Of a stretch of 64,000 nt of DNA, positions 33,835 through 43,546 are shown piece after piece; position 1 is the stretch's first letter; each line of letters begins with the position of its first letter. The DNA is taken from assembly GCA_963575745.1 (NCBI GenBank), contig CAUYUJ010003914.1, forward strand, positions 126,001-190,000, read 5' to 3'. The stretch is from Prorocentrum cordatum. Its lineage: Eukaryota > Sar > Dinophyceae > Prorocentrales > Prorocentraceae. Made by a program: the position numbers and the translations under genes. The notes under the pieces are model-generated. The model made no database searches, was not told the DNA's origin, and was given only the letters and a program-made list of their open reading frames with translations.

Positions 33835-34095
33835 GCTCCTCCTCCTCCTCCTCCTCCTCCTCCTCCTCCTCCTCCTCCTCATCCTCATCCTCCTCCCCCT
33901 CCTCCCCCTCCTCCCCCTCCTCCCCTCCTCCTCCTCCTCCTTCTTCTCCTCCTCCTCCTCCTCTTCCTCCTCCTCCTCCTCCTGACAGTCCTGCAGAGAA
34001 GGCTGCCCCAAATTCGCAGATAATTGCTTCCTATAACTAAGATAACTGCTTCCTATAATTCGCAGATAGTTGCTTCCTATAGAGATGATCGAGCC
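33835..34095. repeat. CTC tract and a short ~25-bp tandem repeat
   Basis: 33835-33985 is (CTC)n; 34010-34085 has three or four units like TGCTTCCTATAATTCGCAGA. These lie where the 3' end of the sulfotransferase retrocopy is expected. Confidence 0.85.
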
Positions 34096-34142
34096 TGCTA
34101 AAATCATCGGACTTTTGCTGGCGTGACTCTCCAAACTTTAGC

Positions 34143-35060
34143 TCAACGGTTGCCGAAACAATTGGAAAGCTGGTCATGGAAATCGGAAGCCGGAAAAGGT
34201 ACAAAGATGCCAAAAGCCGTCCGATGAAGATCAATTGATATGGTTTCCAGTGTTTGCCGCTGTTCAGGGCTGAGACATTCACCTGTTGAATATTCTTTTC
34301 GTTTGACGTTGGCGTGTGCCATCTCTGCTCTCTGAAACCAAGCACAAGCCCTCGGAGCTCCAAGGTCATCGCACGCAATATTTGCAATAAGAGAGGAGTT
34401 CATGCTGTGCATCACTACGTCAGAAAAATGGGCCGCGTATCTACTGTACACTGACGTCGAAGAAAGATTTGCTGCGTACTCCTCCATTACTGAATCGGTC
34501 AACCAAAAAGCGAATCCCGCTTTTGAACTGCCATTTCCATGTCTTGCACTCAACTGCCGGTAAAAGCTTGCGATCCATTCGTAGAAAGGTCGATAAACCA
34601 CGACGATTTTAGTGGCGACGTGCCTTAAATCATGGGCGAGCTGCGCGATCTGGGCTGTCTCATGGTCGAAAACCTCACTAGACATCACCACGTGATGGGA
34701 GGTACCCCTGAGCTTGTCAATGTACTCTAGCCAATCCAAACAAGTTTGGGTTTGACTTACAACATAAGCAAATTTCTGCTTGCAGTAGCACGCAGCTACG
34801 TTGTGGACATGAAAAGTCGACCCCCCATAGCTCTCTTTGAAACTTCCGAATTGTGTAGGGCGCAGGAATGTCCAACCATCTTCTTCCAGCAGGGACGCCC
34901 GCCATGACAACTCGTATTGAACTGATGTCGTACCAGTCTTGTGGGGTCCAACGTGAATTACAACAGTTGCGCCATTCGCTTTCGACTTAGTATTTTATGC
35001 ACCCATAACCAGTCCGTACATAATGAAAGATGTTGATCGTACTCCCCGATGCATCGGCAT
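34143..35060 (-). pseudogene. Sulfotransferase-like retropseudogene with an in-frame stop
   Basis: From ATG at 35060 the frame reads 21 codons, meets TAA at 34997-34995, then stays open in the same frame to 34143. The part after the stop carries the marks of a PAPS-dependent sulfotransferase, which moves sulfate onto sugars or other acceptors. The 5'-phosphosulfate loop reads VVIHVGPHKTGTTS just after the stop. A 3'-phosphate-binding motif, VVVYRP followed by WIASFYRQ, lies about 100 residues on. No intron is seen. A decayed spliced leader sits 83 nt upstream of the ATG, so this is an older retrocopy of an mRNA. One base change from a tyrosine codon would explain the stop. No poly(A) tract remains; the 3' side runs into short tandem repeats and a CTC tract. 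A start inside the open part could still give a product, but none is evident. Confidence 0.75.
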
Positions 35061-35142
35061 AGCGCCGCAATAAAGCCGAGACACCCAAATATTGGAGTGC
35101 CGCAGAAACGGATGACTCAAATAATGACGTGCTTGCGCCAAA

Positions 35143-35163
35143 TTTGAGCCACAATGGTTACGG
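35143..35163 (-). other. Degenerate dinoflagellate spliced leader relic
   Basis: The 21-bp minus-strand sequence matches the DinoSL core at 18 of 21 positions and lies just 5' of the sulfotransferase-like frame on the same strand. The differences are point substitutions, as expected for an unselected relic. Repeat-block sequence begins immediately upstream. Confidence 0.78.
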
Positions 35164-35520
35164 AGGGGCCTCTGGAGACCGTCTTGGGGCCCTCTCGAGC
35201 CGTCTCTGGCCCCTCCAGACTCCCGAGGCCGTCGTCGGCTCTAGTGGAGCTCTCGCGGGGCAGTCCTGGGTCATCGTGGGGCAATCTTGGAACTTTCCTG
35301 GGGATCTTTCGGTGCTCCGAGGCCACATTGGAAATACATGCTGTCAACAAAGGCGAACTCGTGAAAATAATGACACAGGTTGGAACCCTGTGGGTTTCTG
35401 ACCGATCTGGCCGCTCGGAGGTCCTCTGTGGGCACTTTGGCGGCCTCTTCGGACTGTCTTTGGGCTCGTTTGTGACGAGGGGGGCTCTCTTGGGGAACCC
35501 GGGGGCCTCTTGAGCTCGTC
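35164..35520 (+). repeat. CTTGGGG block upstream of the spliced-leader relic
   Basis: CGTCTTGGGGCCCTC and GGCCTCTTCGGACTGTC phrases start immediately at the relic. From 35520 to 36050 there is a purine-rich stretch (GGGAGGGAAGGAAGGAGGGA) and otherwise no feature. Confidence 0.7.
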
Positions 35521-36150
35521 TGTGGAGTTCGGCAGAAGTCCAGGAGCCTCCTGGGCGAGCTGAGGGGTCGGGCGTTGTTTCACGGGGGGCGATCGGTGCT
35601 GGGGAGAGAAATTGTGCACCTTTCTCGTGCCCCTTCGGAGCCGCAAGAAGCCTCTTTGTGACGCCAGCAGTGCAAAGCTGCACCTGTCCTCAACCCCCCA
35701 TTTATCGCCACCCCCCTCTGACGCAGCGCTCGAGAGGGAGGCTCCGGGAAGGGAGGAGGAGCAGGAGGTGGAGGAGGAATGGGGAAGGGGGAGGGAAGGA
35801 AGGAGGGAGGGCGGGAGGGAGGGAAGAACAAAAAACGGCGCCTGAGGCGGACCTGTCTCATGAGGATCGCCGGCCCTCAGCAGGGCGGCGATTGGGGTTC
35901 ACTTATACTCTGCCGTTTGCGCCACCTGCTGGGCCGCCAGCCCGTCGCGCTTCTTCACGCTGGCGCACTCTCTCGACGAGTGAGGCCGTTCTGCCCTCAT
36001 ACGAATACTCCGACTTGGATTCGGCCGAATCGAAACACTGATGGCTTCAATGCGAGCTGCGCGGCGTGTGGGGACAACTCTCTCGGCAGGCACGATACTG
36101 TCAATTCGTTTATACGATCGCTTATGAGGCCCGATCCCGTTGCGCAGATT

Positions 36151-36342
36151 TCAAAGGATCTCAGCAGCTTTGGGGGTCGGGCGAACGCACGGGCTCCTGA
36201 GCTTCAGCTTGCGACGCTGCTGGGCCCAGGCTCCACACTGCATGCACACAAATACTGGCTTGCCACCAGTTCCTGCAGCGCAGTGACATCTCTCCCCAGA
36301 TTGATGTACGGCCACGAGTCTATGGCCATTGGGCTGCAACAT
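36151..36342 (-). pseudogene. Zinc-ribbon-like tail of a retrotransposon ORF
   Basis: The frame contains GGKPVFVCMQCGAWAQQRR followed by KLKLRSPC. This FxCxxCG...KL...C pattern is a short zinc-binding module that, by its place just after an RNase H end, looks like the C-terminus of the same retroelement polyprotein. A frame change separates the two parts, so the copy is decayed. Compare the similar piece at 40852-41340. Confidence 0.5.
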
Positions 36343-36400
36343 CTACTATCTCAAAAACTCTGGAGTGCCGCGACAGCCCATGAGGGGCCAGTCCATGGAA

Positions 36401-36760
36401 TCATCCTGCAGGACGGCCAGGCACGCACAACATTGCACTCCGATATTCGTCCTCGCCCAGTCGTGCCACCCCTCCCGCCTCACATTGCGACAACGGCGAA
36501 AAATGGGCAGGCGCCACCATCTTTCCTCCTGTTCGACGCAGGGAGGACAGCAGCGGCGAGGCGGACGAGAAAGAGGTCCTCGACTCATGCTCCTCCATCT
36601 TCTGGCAAAAATCGGGCGGCGGTGCTGGGTGGACGGCCACAGCACGCTTGGCAAACGCATCGGCTGCAATGTTGCCGTCAGTTGTGCGTCGCTGCTCAGG
36701 GGTCAACTGCTCATGCTCACTGCCGCTACGGTGTGCTTTCATATGCTCAACTTCCTGCAA
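36401..36760 (-). pseudogene. RNase H fragment of a retrotransposon (C-terminal end)
   Basis: The frame begins with EHMKAHRS, a Ser/Glu linker, then LTPEQRRTTDGNIAADAFAK. The pattern xVKAH...GNxxADxxAK is the conserved end of retroelement RNase H, with the last catalytic Asp in AAD. After it the frame is of unclear meaning. A zinc-ribbon-like piece from the same kind of protein follows at 36151-36342. Fragment only; starts about 40 bp from the hairpin motif at 36796. Confidence 0.62.
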
Positions 36761-36795
36761 AAACTAATGGAGGGTCAGGCAGCTGCTTTCGGGCC

Positions 36796-36848
36796 CCTGG
36801 GCTTGAACCATCGCGCGCGCTTCGCGTGCGCTCAGGTTCTAGCCCAGG
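36796..36848. repeat. GC-rich hairpin motif
   Basis: Outer arms CCTGGGCTTGAA and TTCTAGCCCAGG surround a CGCGCGCTTCGCGTGCG core. It begins the repeat block that holds the lectin-like retrogene. Confidence 0.83.
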
Positions 36849-37569
36849 CCGGGGGGGCCCTGGACGATCTTGGACAACGCTATCAAGCACAGGCGCGCGA
36901 CGGCATCTGAGGAGCTTCTGGGGTGTTCCGCATGCTTCGTCAACTGGCTGTTGGAGGCACCTCTTGGGTGTTTCTTGGGTGGGCGTCTGAGGGTCCCTTG
37001 GGGGCATCGGTTCTGCAGTCTGAAGCCGTCATTGGCCGTCTTGGCTGCGTGGAGGCCCGACTTGAGGCCACCTGCGGCCAGATTGAGGCAATCCGGAAGC
37101 CTCCCGGGGGCCTCCTGGAAGCAGTTTTGACGCATCGAGGGCACTCTTGGGCTATTTTTTAAAGCCTATTGGACGTCTCCTAGGGGCATGTTAGGCCCTC
37201 GGGAAGCTTTTGGGGTCCTCGTCGGACCACTTGGGGGCCTCTTGCGGCCTCCTGTGGGCCTTGTGGGAGGACCGCTCTGCTGTTGGGTCGCGTCCCCCTT
37301 CTTGGGCCTCTCTTGGGGCTCATGGGGCCCTCTTGGGCCGTCTTGGGCGCCTCAAACACCGTCTTGGGGCCCTGGCGGGCCGTCTTGGGGTCCTCTTGGA
37401 GGCCTCTTCATCTATATGGGAGCGGTATTGGAAGCCTCTTGGGCCGTCTTGGAGCGTCGGGATGCCGAAAGGCAGAAACAATTAAAACCAATCAAAGCCC
37501 AATCGTAAAACAATGAGTTGTGCCTCTTGGGGCCACCTTGGGAGATCTCTTGGAACCTCGTCGGCCCTC

Positions 37570-37584
37570 TTTTTTTTTTTTTTT
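37570..37584 (-). other. Genomic poly(A) tail of the retrogene
   Basis: A run of 15 T on the plus strand (A on the coding strand) ends the 3' UTR and directly abuts the left copy of the target-site duplication. No AATAAA lies just upstream, as is usual in dinoflagellates. Confidence 0.9.
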
Positions 37585-37753
37585 ACATGCGAAGTCCATA
37601 GCGCAACAGAACTTAAACGCGCGGTGACACGGGCCAGCTCGAGTTGCTCAGAAGGGGTAAAGCCTGTTGAAGTTGAAGTTGCAAAATGGTAAGTGTCGAA
37701 GTTGAAAAATCCGGACAAGTTGCTCAGAAGTGGAACCATCACCTGTGGAATTC

Positions 37754-38638
37754 TCAGAGGGGCAGGGGATCCCCTCTCGCCTGCTCCGAATTGACGCCAA
37801 TCCATGCCATGCTGGGGCTCGACTCTGGGTAGTACTTCTCGTGGGTGCTCGTGATGACCTCCCAGGTTGACAGCTCAGCTGGCCACGACGCGCAGTCCTG
37901 CAGCTCGGCGGTGCGAGACGAGAAGCCGTCCTGCTCGGCCCTCTCCTGCCCGAGGACGAGGCAAAGGCTGGTGTTCACCACGGCGAACTGCCTGCTCGGG
38001 GTGTACCTGAACTTCTGCAGAGAGTCGGGCGCCCGGCACTCCACCATGACAAGCTGAGTCCCAGCCTCGAGGGACCCAGCGACCCGGAGGCAACCGCCGC
38101 GGGTGTTGTTCAGGTCTGCCTGCCATATCCTTCCGTCCTGCTCCCCGTCATACATCGGGTTGCATATACCGTTGAAATTCTGCGACACGATCGACCCCGT
38201 GTCGGGGTCGTACCGGAACTGGGTGTCCGCACCGTCCGACTTGCAGGTGTGCCCCTGGATGCTGTCGCACTGCGGGTGGGGCGGGGACCCAGCGATGTCC
38301 AGGCAGTAGCCCCAGTAGTTGTCGAGGTCCACGAGGTCTGCGAGATAGATGTTGGGCCCCGGGACGTACGGGTTGCCCTCAACGCCGCTCAGCTGGCTGC
38401 GCTCTGTCCCTCCCGCGTCCCGCTTGAGCATGTGGCGGGGTTTTGACAGCGCAGAGGCCGTCTGCAGAGCCTCGAAGCCGATGGACGCGTGCTCGCATTC
38501 CTGCTCGCGGCCCACGTCCGCCTCCGAGCGAGCGGCCCCGCCGAAGGGGCCGCGGCCCGCGGAGGCAGTGGCCTCCGCGAGCGGCACGGCCCACCTGGAG
38601 AGGAGGATGAGGAGCCAGGGGCGCACCATGCGCACCAT
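37754..38638 (-). CDS. Secreted protein with ricin-B-like beta-trefoil (lectin-type) domain, intronless retrogene
   Basis: This frame encodes 294 residues from the first ATG after the spliced leader; 50 nt of untranslated sequence lie between. A second ATG is three codons downstream. The frame is open back to the leader, so the first ATG is chosen as the first available. Residues 1-25 (MVRMVRPWLLILLSR then small residues) form a clear signal peptide. Residues ~95-250 hold repeated segments of the type GYCLDIAG, TQFRYD, GGCLRVAG, LQKFRY and SLCLVLG. Their Cys-Leu pairs and Q-x-F/W-like motifs recall the ricin-B beta-trefoil fold, which usually binds sugars. Several cysteines fit an extracellular product. 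Fold assignment is by motif and moderately sure. Nothing shows enzymatic or toxic activity. The copy has no introns or frameshifts, but whether it has acquired a promoter is unknown. Confidence 0.72.
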   Translation of the reverse strand: MVRMVRPWLLILLSRWAVPLAEATASAGRGPFGGAARSEADVGREQECEHASIGFEALQTASALSKPRHMLKRDAGGTERSQLSGVEGNPYVPGPNIYLADLVDLDNYWGYCLDIAGSPPHPQCDSIQGHTCKSDGADTQFRYDPDTGSIVSQNFNGICNPMYDGEQDGRIWQADLNNTRGGCLRVAGSLEAGTQLVMVECRAPDSLQKFRYTPSRQFAVVNTSLCLVLGQERAEQDGFSSRTAELQDCASWPAELSTWEVITSTHEKYYPESSPSMAWIGVNSEQARGDPLPL

Positions 38639-38688
38639 GCCCCAGGAGCCGAGGCGCTGTCGGGGCACCCGACTGCGGAGGGTTTGAG

Positions 38689-38710
38689 CTTGAGCCAAAA
38701 TGGCTACGGA
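38689..38710 (-). other. Dinoflagellate spliced leader sequence, genomic relic (intact)
   Basis: On the minus strand this begins TCCGTAGCC and ends GGCTCAAG, matching all 22 positions of the dinoflagellate trans-spliced leader, with T at the variable first position. It is not an SL RNA gene, because no intron-like portion with a splice donor follows; the sequence runs straight into the 5' UTR of the retrogene. It was therefore copied from a mature trans-spliced mRNA. Confidence 0.95.
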
Positions 38711-38929
38711 AGGAACCTCGTCGGCCCTCTTGGGAGCTTCTTGGGGGCCTCTTGGATCCGATTGGGGGCCTCTCGGGACTTCCCGAAAACCTCTCGGGGT
38801 AGAAAGCTCGGATTCTCGGTTCGTGTTTCCCTTCTTGGGCCTCTCTTGGGGCCGTCTTGGGGCCCTCTCGGGCCGTCTTGGGCGCCTAAGGCACCGCCTT
38901 GGGGCCCTCGTGGGCCGATCCCTATGATC

Positions 38930-39690
38930 GACACCCTATGGTCAGGGCAGTGTGCCCTTGGGAAGGTGACCGATCGTGATTCTGCAGCCCAGGGCCTTCC
39001 CCTGGGGGCCAGCTGTTCCTCCTGTTCGGGGGCGGCAAAGAGGGGGGCGCCCAAGAGTGGGGGGCAGAACTACCCGGGGCGCATTGAAACAAGAAGAGGC
39101 GCCATGAAATCTGGGGAGATACAGTGGCCCCCGCCATGAGATCCCTCCCCCATCATCACCCCCCTCTTTGCCGCCCTCGACTGAGCCGCCCTTCGATGGG
39201 ATCCCGGGACGACGCGGGCCCCTTCCCCTCGGGACCCCTCGTCCCTCCTGGGCCCCGTTTATCCGACCCCCTATCCCCAACGGCATGGCCTGGGCCCCAC
39301 TGGCTGATGTACCCCGCCAGATGGGGATATGGGCCGTTTCCTTCGGGTTTCCCTTCGGATTTCGGGGGGGATATTCCCAACTATAGGGCGGTGGGGTGGT
39401 GGGGTCTGGATCGGGATACGGATGGGGATATAGGGATATGCGTCTGTCAAACGATGCTGAGCTCACGAACTTTCATCAGGACAAGCTTCTCATCCACAGT
39501 CCCCTTTCAAAACGGAGCCCCAGGACCGCAGAACCTGGGGCCCCCGTTCCCTCGGCGGTTCAGAGATGGGCCCCGAGAGATGGTGCCCTAAGGATCAACA
39601 ACGGATGGCCTCAAACGGTAAACGTTCAGCTTGAATATTGTTCCTATCCCCATCCCAGGTCGGACGAAATAGAAGGCTACGCAAAGGGGG
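38930..39690. repeat. CCCCATATCCCC-type repeat-rich spacer
   Basis: Phrases like CTATCCCCAACGGCATGGCC and GGGATATGGGCCG resemble 59910-60050 (CTATCCCCACTGGCGTGGCC variant). No gene is seen. Confidence 0.5.
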
Positions 39691-40123
39691 GGGTAGCGAA
39701 TCGAGACGGTCCAAAAGGGCCCCGAATCGCCGAACAATCAGTCCAAGACGCCAAAGATGGCCTCCTGACAGCCCAAGCGGCTTCCAAGACGCTCGAAGGG
39801 GCCTCCAAGAGCACACCAAGAGAGCCCCAACCGGCAACATTCAATTATTTTCTTTGGGATTGTGAAAGGAGTCTGGCGTTCTCGCCTTTTCGGCTTCCTG
39901 CGGCCTCAAGACGGCCCAAGATGCCACCAAGATCGGCACAAAAGGCCCCAACGAGGTCTCCAAGACGACCCCAAAACGACCCAAGAGGGCCCCAAGACAG
40001 CCCGAGAGGCCTCCCAGACGGCCTTAGAAGCCACCAAAACGGCTCCAAGAGGGTGCCCAGACAGGAGCCCGAACGAACAGTTCAAGCCCTCGGCCCCGAG
40101 AAGCTCCCAGGAGGCCCCAAGTG
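39690..40123 (-). repeat. CTTGGGGCC block, reverse orientation
   Basis: GGCCCCGAATCGCCGAACAA and CCAAGACGGCCC phrases, as at 22380-22420 and 62680-62710. Confidence 0.8.
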
Positions 40124-40308
40124 CCCCCCCCCGCCAGGGAGGGGCCTTAACACCTCCAAAATCGATTTTGGAAGAGTTGAGCCCCCTCGTTTCGCCTTTT
40201 AAGCCTCCCCTGGGCCCAGGGGGGGGGGCTTAACAGGCGAACAGAGGGGGCTTAACACCTCCAACATCGATTTTGGAAGTGTTAAGGCCCCTCCCTGGCG
40301 GGGGGGGG
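40124..40308. repeat. ~185-bp near-perfect palindrome
   Basis: The whole stretch reads nearly the same on both strands around a centre at CTGGGCCCAG (40210-40219). Each arm holds its own smaller palindrome centred on ATCGAT (AACACCTCCAAAATCGATTT and AACACCTCCAACATCGATTT) and a CCGCCAGGGAGGGGCC segment facing outward. A third, partial unit follows at 40316-40345. It could form a cruciform or a branched hairpin. Confidence 0.82.
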
Positions 40309-40344
40309 CTCAACAGGAAAAAGTTGAGTTTGGAGGTGTTCAGG

Positions 40345-40850
40345 TGTCCCCTTTTACCTCCCTGTGGGGCCACGAAGCGCTGTACTGGGTGTGCGGGAAG
40401 CATGCGGACGGTAGCATTGGGACCTTTGGTGGGGCTCCCTATGGGGCCACGAAGCGCTGTACTGGGTGGGCGAAGCGCAGGGAGGAGGGGGAGGAGGGCC
40501 ACGAAACACTAACGGGGTGCGCGGGACGATTGCGGACGGTAGAACTGGGACCTTCAGTGGAGCTTCCCATGGGGCCACGAAACGCTGTACTGGGTGTGCG
40601 GGACGCATGCGGGCGGTAGCACTGGGACCTTCAGTGGGGCCCTCTATAGGGCCACGAAGCGCTGTACTGGGTTGGTGAAACGCAGGGAGGAGGGGGAGGA
40701 GGGCCACGAAACGCTGTACTGGGCGTGCGGGACGCATGCGGACGGTAGCGAGGAGGAGGGGGAAGAGGAGGAGAGGAGAACGCGGGGCGACGTCTCGTCA
40801 AAACGTAGACCCAACACCACAGGGTGGTTGGGAAAAACTGCTTGGCCAGG
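40345..40850. repeat. GGAGCTCC-type minisatellite array (copy 4) with tail
   Basis: Units carry CACGAAGCGCTGTACTGGGT and GGGACCTTCAGTGGAGC; GGAGGAGGGGGAGGAGGGCC inserts interrupt them. The tail (ACCCAACACCACAGGGTGGT) matches the end of copy 1. Confidence 0.85.
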
Positions 40851-40851
40851 T

Positions 40852-41340
40852 CTACATCAAAAGAGATACCGACCTTTCAGGATGTTTCCCTTGCCAGATC
40901 TTGTTCCTATTGAGGTTGCCCGACGTCGTCGTTGGAAGGCGTTTCTTCCCCAGCTTGCAGACTTGGTACCCCGACGAATAGGCACGGCAGCTGAGGCAGA
41001 AAAACGCATGCGAGTCATCGCTAGCCTCCAAGGCGACGGCGCGGTGCTGGAGCCGATCCAAAACGACCCACTCGAGGCGACTGCGGCCCCGTGCAGGAGC
41101 CCCCGGCCCTGCAGCCGCCCCCGAGGCGGGGAGCCCCCCCCCCCCCGGCACGTCGTGCACGTCTCTCGGGAGTTCCCGCCGAGGTGCTCCGCCGCCTGCA
41201 GAGTTATGCTGCTCCCGTCGCACTGAAAGACCACATCCCAGAAATTATTCCGAGCGCCCAGACACGTATCGCAACCGTGTCGAACGAGTATCGCCTCCCC
41301 AGGCCCGACACGTGAAAACCCGCCGGTGCCGGTACTGCCT
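40852..41340 (-). pseudogene. Retrotransposon-like fragment with zinc-ribbon tail
   Basis: Two frames together make sense. About 41340-41150 reads EAILVRHGCDTCLGARNNF and LQAAEHLGGNSRETCTTC; then, after a frame change, about 41080-40852 reads EWVVLDRLQHRAVALEAS and HAFFCLSCRAYSSGYQVCK, ending in a basic GNLNRNKIWQGKHP. Repeated CxxC pairs and the FFCLSCRAY module resemble the tail at 36151-36342. It lies right after the tail of the GGAGCTCC array. Decayed; family assignment is inference. Confidence 0.45.
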
Positions 41341-41794
41341 TGGTGCTCGGCATTCTTTCTGGTGGCCAAGGCTAAAACAGGTTGGAACATCGTAACTGCA
41401 CATGTTTGCGCAGTCCATCTCTGAAGGCCCTCGGGCGTCCCAGAACGCCTGCAGGCCCCCCAGGGCCCCCCAGGGGCGAAACAGCGTCCGCAGGGCTCCC
41501 GCTGGGCGGGCCGGATTCTTGCAACGCGCCCGATGACTCGCCGCCCCCGACCGAGACGCGGGGACACCACGGCACGCTGTGCAAAATCCTGCGATGGCCC
41601 CAGTGATAGGGAGCCCACGAAGGACGTACGCGCCCAGCTATGTACATGAACACGGCCCCTCGATCCGCGAGACCGGCCGCGTTGTCCGAACATCTGCGCA
41701 GTGTGTACTCTCGAAACCAGCGTGGATTCATGTACATGTGCGTCCTTCCCTCGCTCCCGGGATGAGGCGGCTCCGCAGGAGAGGGAGGAGGGAC

Positions 41795-42235
41795 GAGGGA
41801 GGAGGAGGAGGAGGAGGAGGAGGAGGAGGAGGAGGAGGAGGAGGAGGAGGAGGGCGGACCGGTGCGCCGCAGCTGCTCCTGGCCACCCTGCCGCAGGGCA
41901 CCTGTCCAGACTGGGCCCAATGGGAGGAGGAGAGGCGCCTGCACCGAGGAGTCGACCTCGAGAGCTCGGCGTGCGGCTCGGGCGACGGGAGGGTGCGGAT
42001 ACCGCTCCTCCCTGGACCTCTCCCCTCCTCCTCCCCCTCCTCCTCCCCCTCCCCCTCCTCCTCCTCCTCCTCCCCCTCCCCCTCCTCCTCCTCCTCCTCT
42101 CCTCCTCCTCCTCCTCCCCCTCCTCCTCCTCCTCCTCCTCCTCCTCCTCCTCCGCCTCCCTCCTCCTCCTCCTCCTCCTCCTCCTCCTCCTCCTCCTCCT
42201 CCTCCTCCTCCTCCTCCTCCTCCTCCCCTGGACCT
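41795..42235. repeat. (GGA)n and (CTC)n tracts
   Basis: 41795-41855 is (GAG)n and 42015-42235 is (CTC)n. The CTC tract lies inside a CTGGACCTC repeat whose two halves flank it (41998-42015 and 42228 on), so it seems to have expanded there. 41345-41795 shows no gene. Confidence 0.85.
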
Positions 42236-42510
42236 CCAAGGATGCTCTCTGGCCAGGGGCTCGAGGCGAAGCCAGCCGTGGCGGCGAGGGGAGGGCAGCA
42301 GGATCGGCACATGGCACATGCTCCTTCTCTTCTTCCCCTTTCCTGGCAGACCCTGGGCCGAAACAAGTGTCGGTGGGGGGAACCAAGAGGATACCGATGC
42401 CGATGCTCCCTGGACCTCTCCCCGGGCGTGTCTGACCAGATTTTCGAGGCGGATCCAGCCGTGATGACGAGGGCTTCCCAGGACACCCAAAATGGCAAAA
42501 GGCAGGCCAC
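42228..42510. repeat. Dispersed ~120-bp repeat, two copies
   Basis: CTCGAGGCGAAGCCAGCCGT near 42258 and TCGAGGCGGATCCAGCCGTG near 42445 are homologous, as is 53113-53230. From 42510 to 42950 no gene is seen. Confidence 0.6.
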
Positions 42511-42955
42511 CTCCAGAAATTTGCGCGGAAAGCGGCACCCGGTGCGACAGTGGCGGCAATACGGCCGTGGCCCGAGGGCGCCGCCTTGCTCGCTTGGCCG
42601 TCACACGGGACGTTCATGGCGGCGGCCAGGCAGCCTTTGCTGCACCTCGCGCGGGCCACGCTGAAGCGTGTGCAAGAGGCACCAAAGGACTACCTACCAG
42701 ACCACCCCAACCCAACCCGAAGACCCGAATGTCGGATTGTGGGGGTGCGGGTTCCATATGTGGTCTTCCCATGTTCCCCGACGCCCCCCCCCACTGCCAC
42801 TGGAAAACAAGGCCAAATTGGGGCCTTCGGGTTGGGTTGGGGCGGTTTGGTGGGAGGCAACAGAAAATGGCGGAAGGGAAGCATGGCCCGGAAAAACGTG
42901 CCGACGGCGAAGCACGGCCGACCAGGAGTGGGGGGGGGTCGGAGAACAAGTGCAC

Positions 42956-43175
<220 letters not shown>

Positions 43176-43546
43176 GCACACTAGGAGGCCACATGCGAAC
43201 CCTACGCCAACACCACACGATGTCTAAGGGGGGAGGAGGGAGTTGGTAACCGGCACAAGCACACACTTTTGAAACGAAGAGGCAGGAGATCCCGAGTCGC
43301 CATGGCGTCAGGGGGACGAGGCGAGCCAGAGTGGTGCCCCGCCCGACAGGCTGGGGCTGCTAGGTTCAAATTACCAAATGCACCTGAGAGTACAGTCGTT
43401 ACGGGGCCGCGAAGCACGTGAAGGGTGTCCCGAAATGGGGCGGGGCCACCAGACGGGCGATGCCAGCGGGGCCGTAATCCCCATGGGGCCATGAAAAGCG
43501 TGATACGTGTTTGCGTGTGTGTGCCGAAATAAGTGTCTGCGACGAC

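Larger units (their letters stand above)
37552..38730 (-). mobile_element. Retroposed spliced mRNA (processed retrogene) with target-site duplication
   Basis: This interval has every mark of an mRNA copied back into the genome by target-primed reverse transcription. Read on the minus strand it runs: spliced leader (38710-38689), short 5' UTR, an uninterrupted coding region, a 3' UTR of about 170 nt, and a 15-nt poly(A) tract (poly-T at 37570-37584). The insert is flanked by the same 19-bp direct repeat, GGAACCTCGTCGGCCCTCT, at 37552-37570 and 38712-38730. A related repeat copy holds this target once and without the insert at 19624-19642. The intact frame, perfect leader and matching direct repeats suggest a recent event. 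Confidence 0.93.
36765..38930 (+). repeat. Long repeat block B, copy carrying the retrogene
   Basis: Parallels 18830-19870; the retrogene splits it at 37570/38712. Conserved phrases include GTTCCGCATGCTTCGTCAAC and GATCCGATTGGGGGCCTC. Confidence 0.9.

Noticed and set aside
38689-38710. SL RNA gene
   Set aside because: The leader is not followed by an SL RNA intron with a splice donor but by a 5' UTR and a coding region, with poly(A) at the far end.
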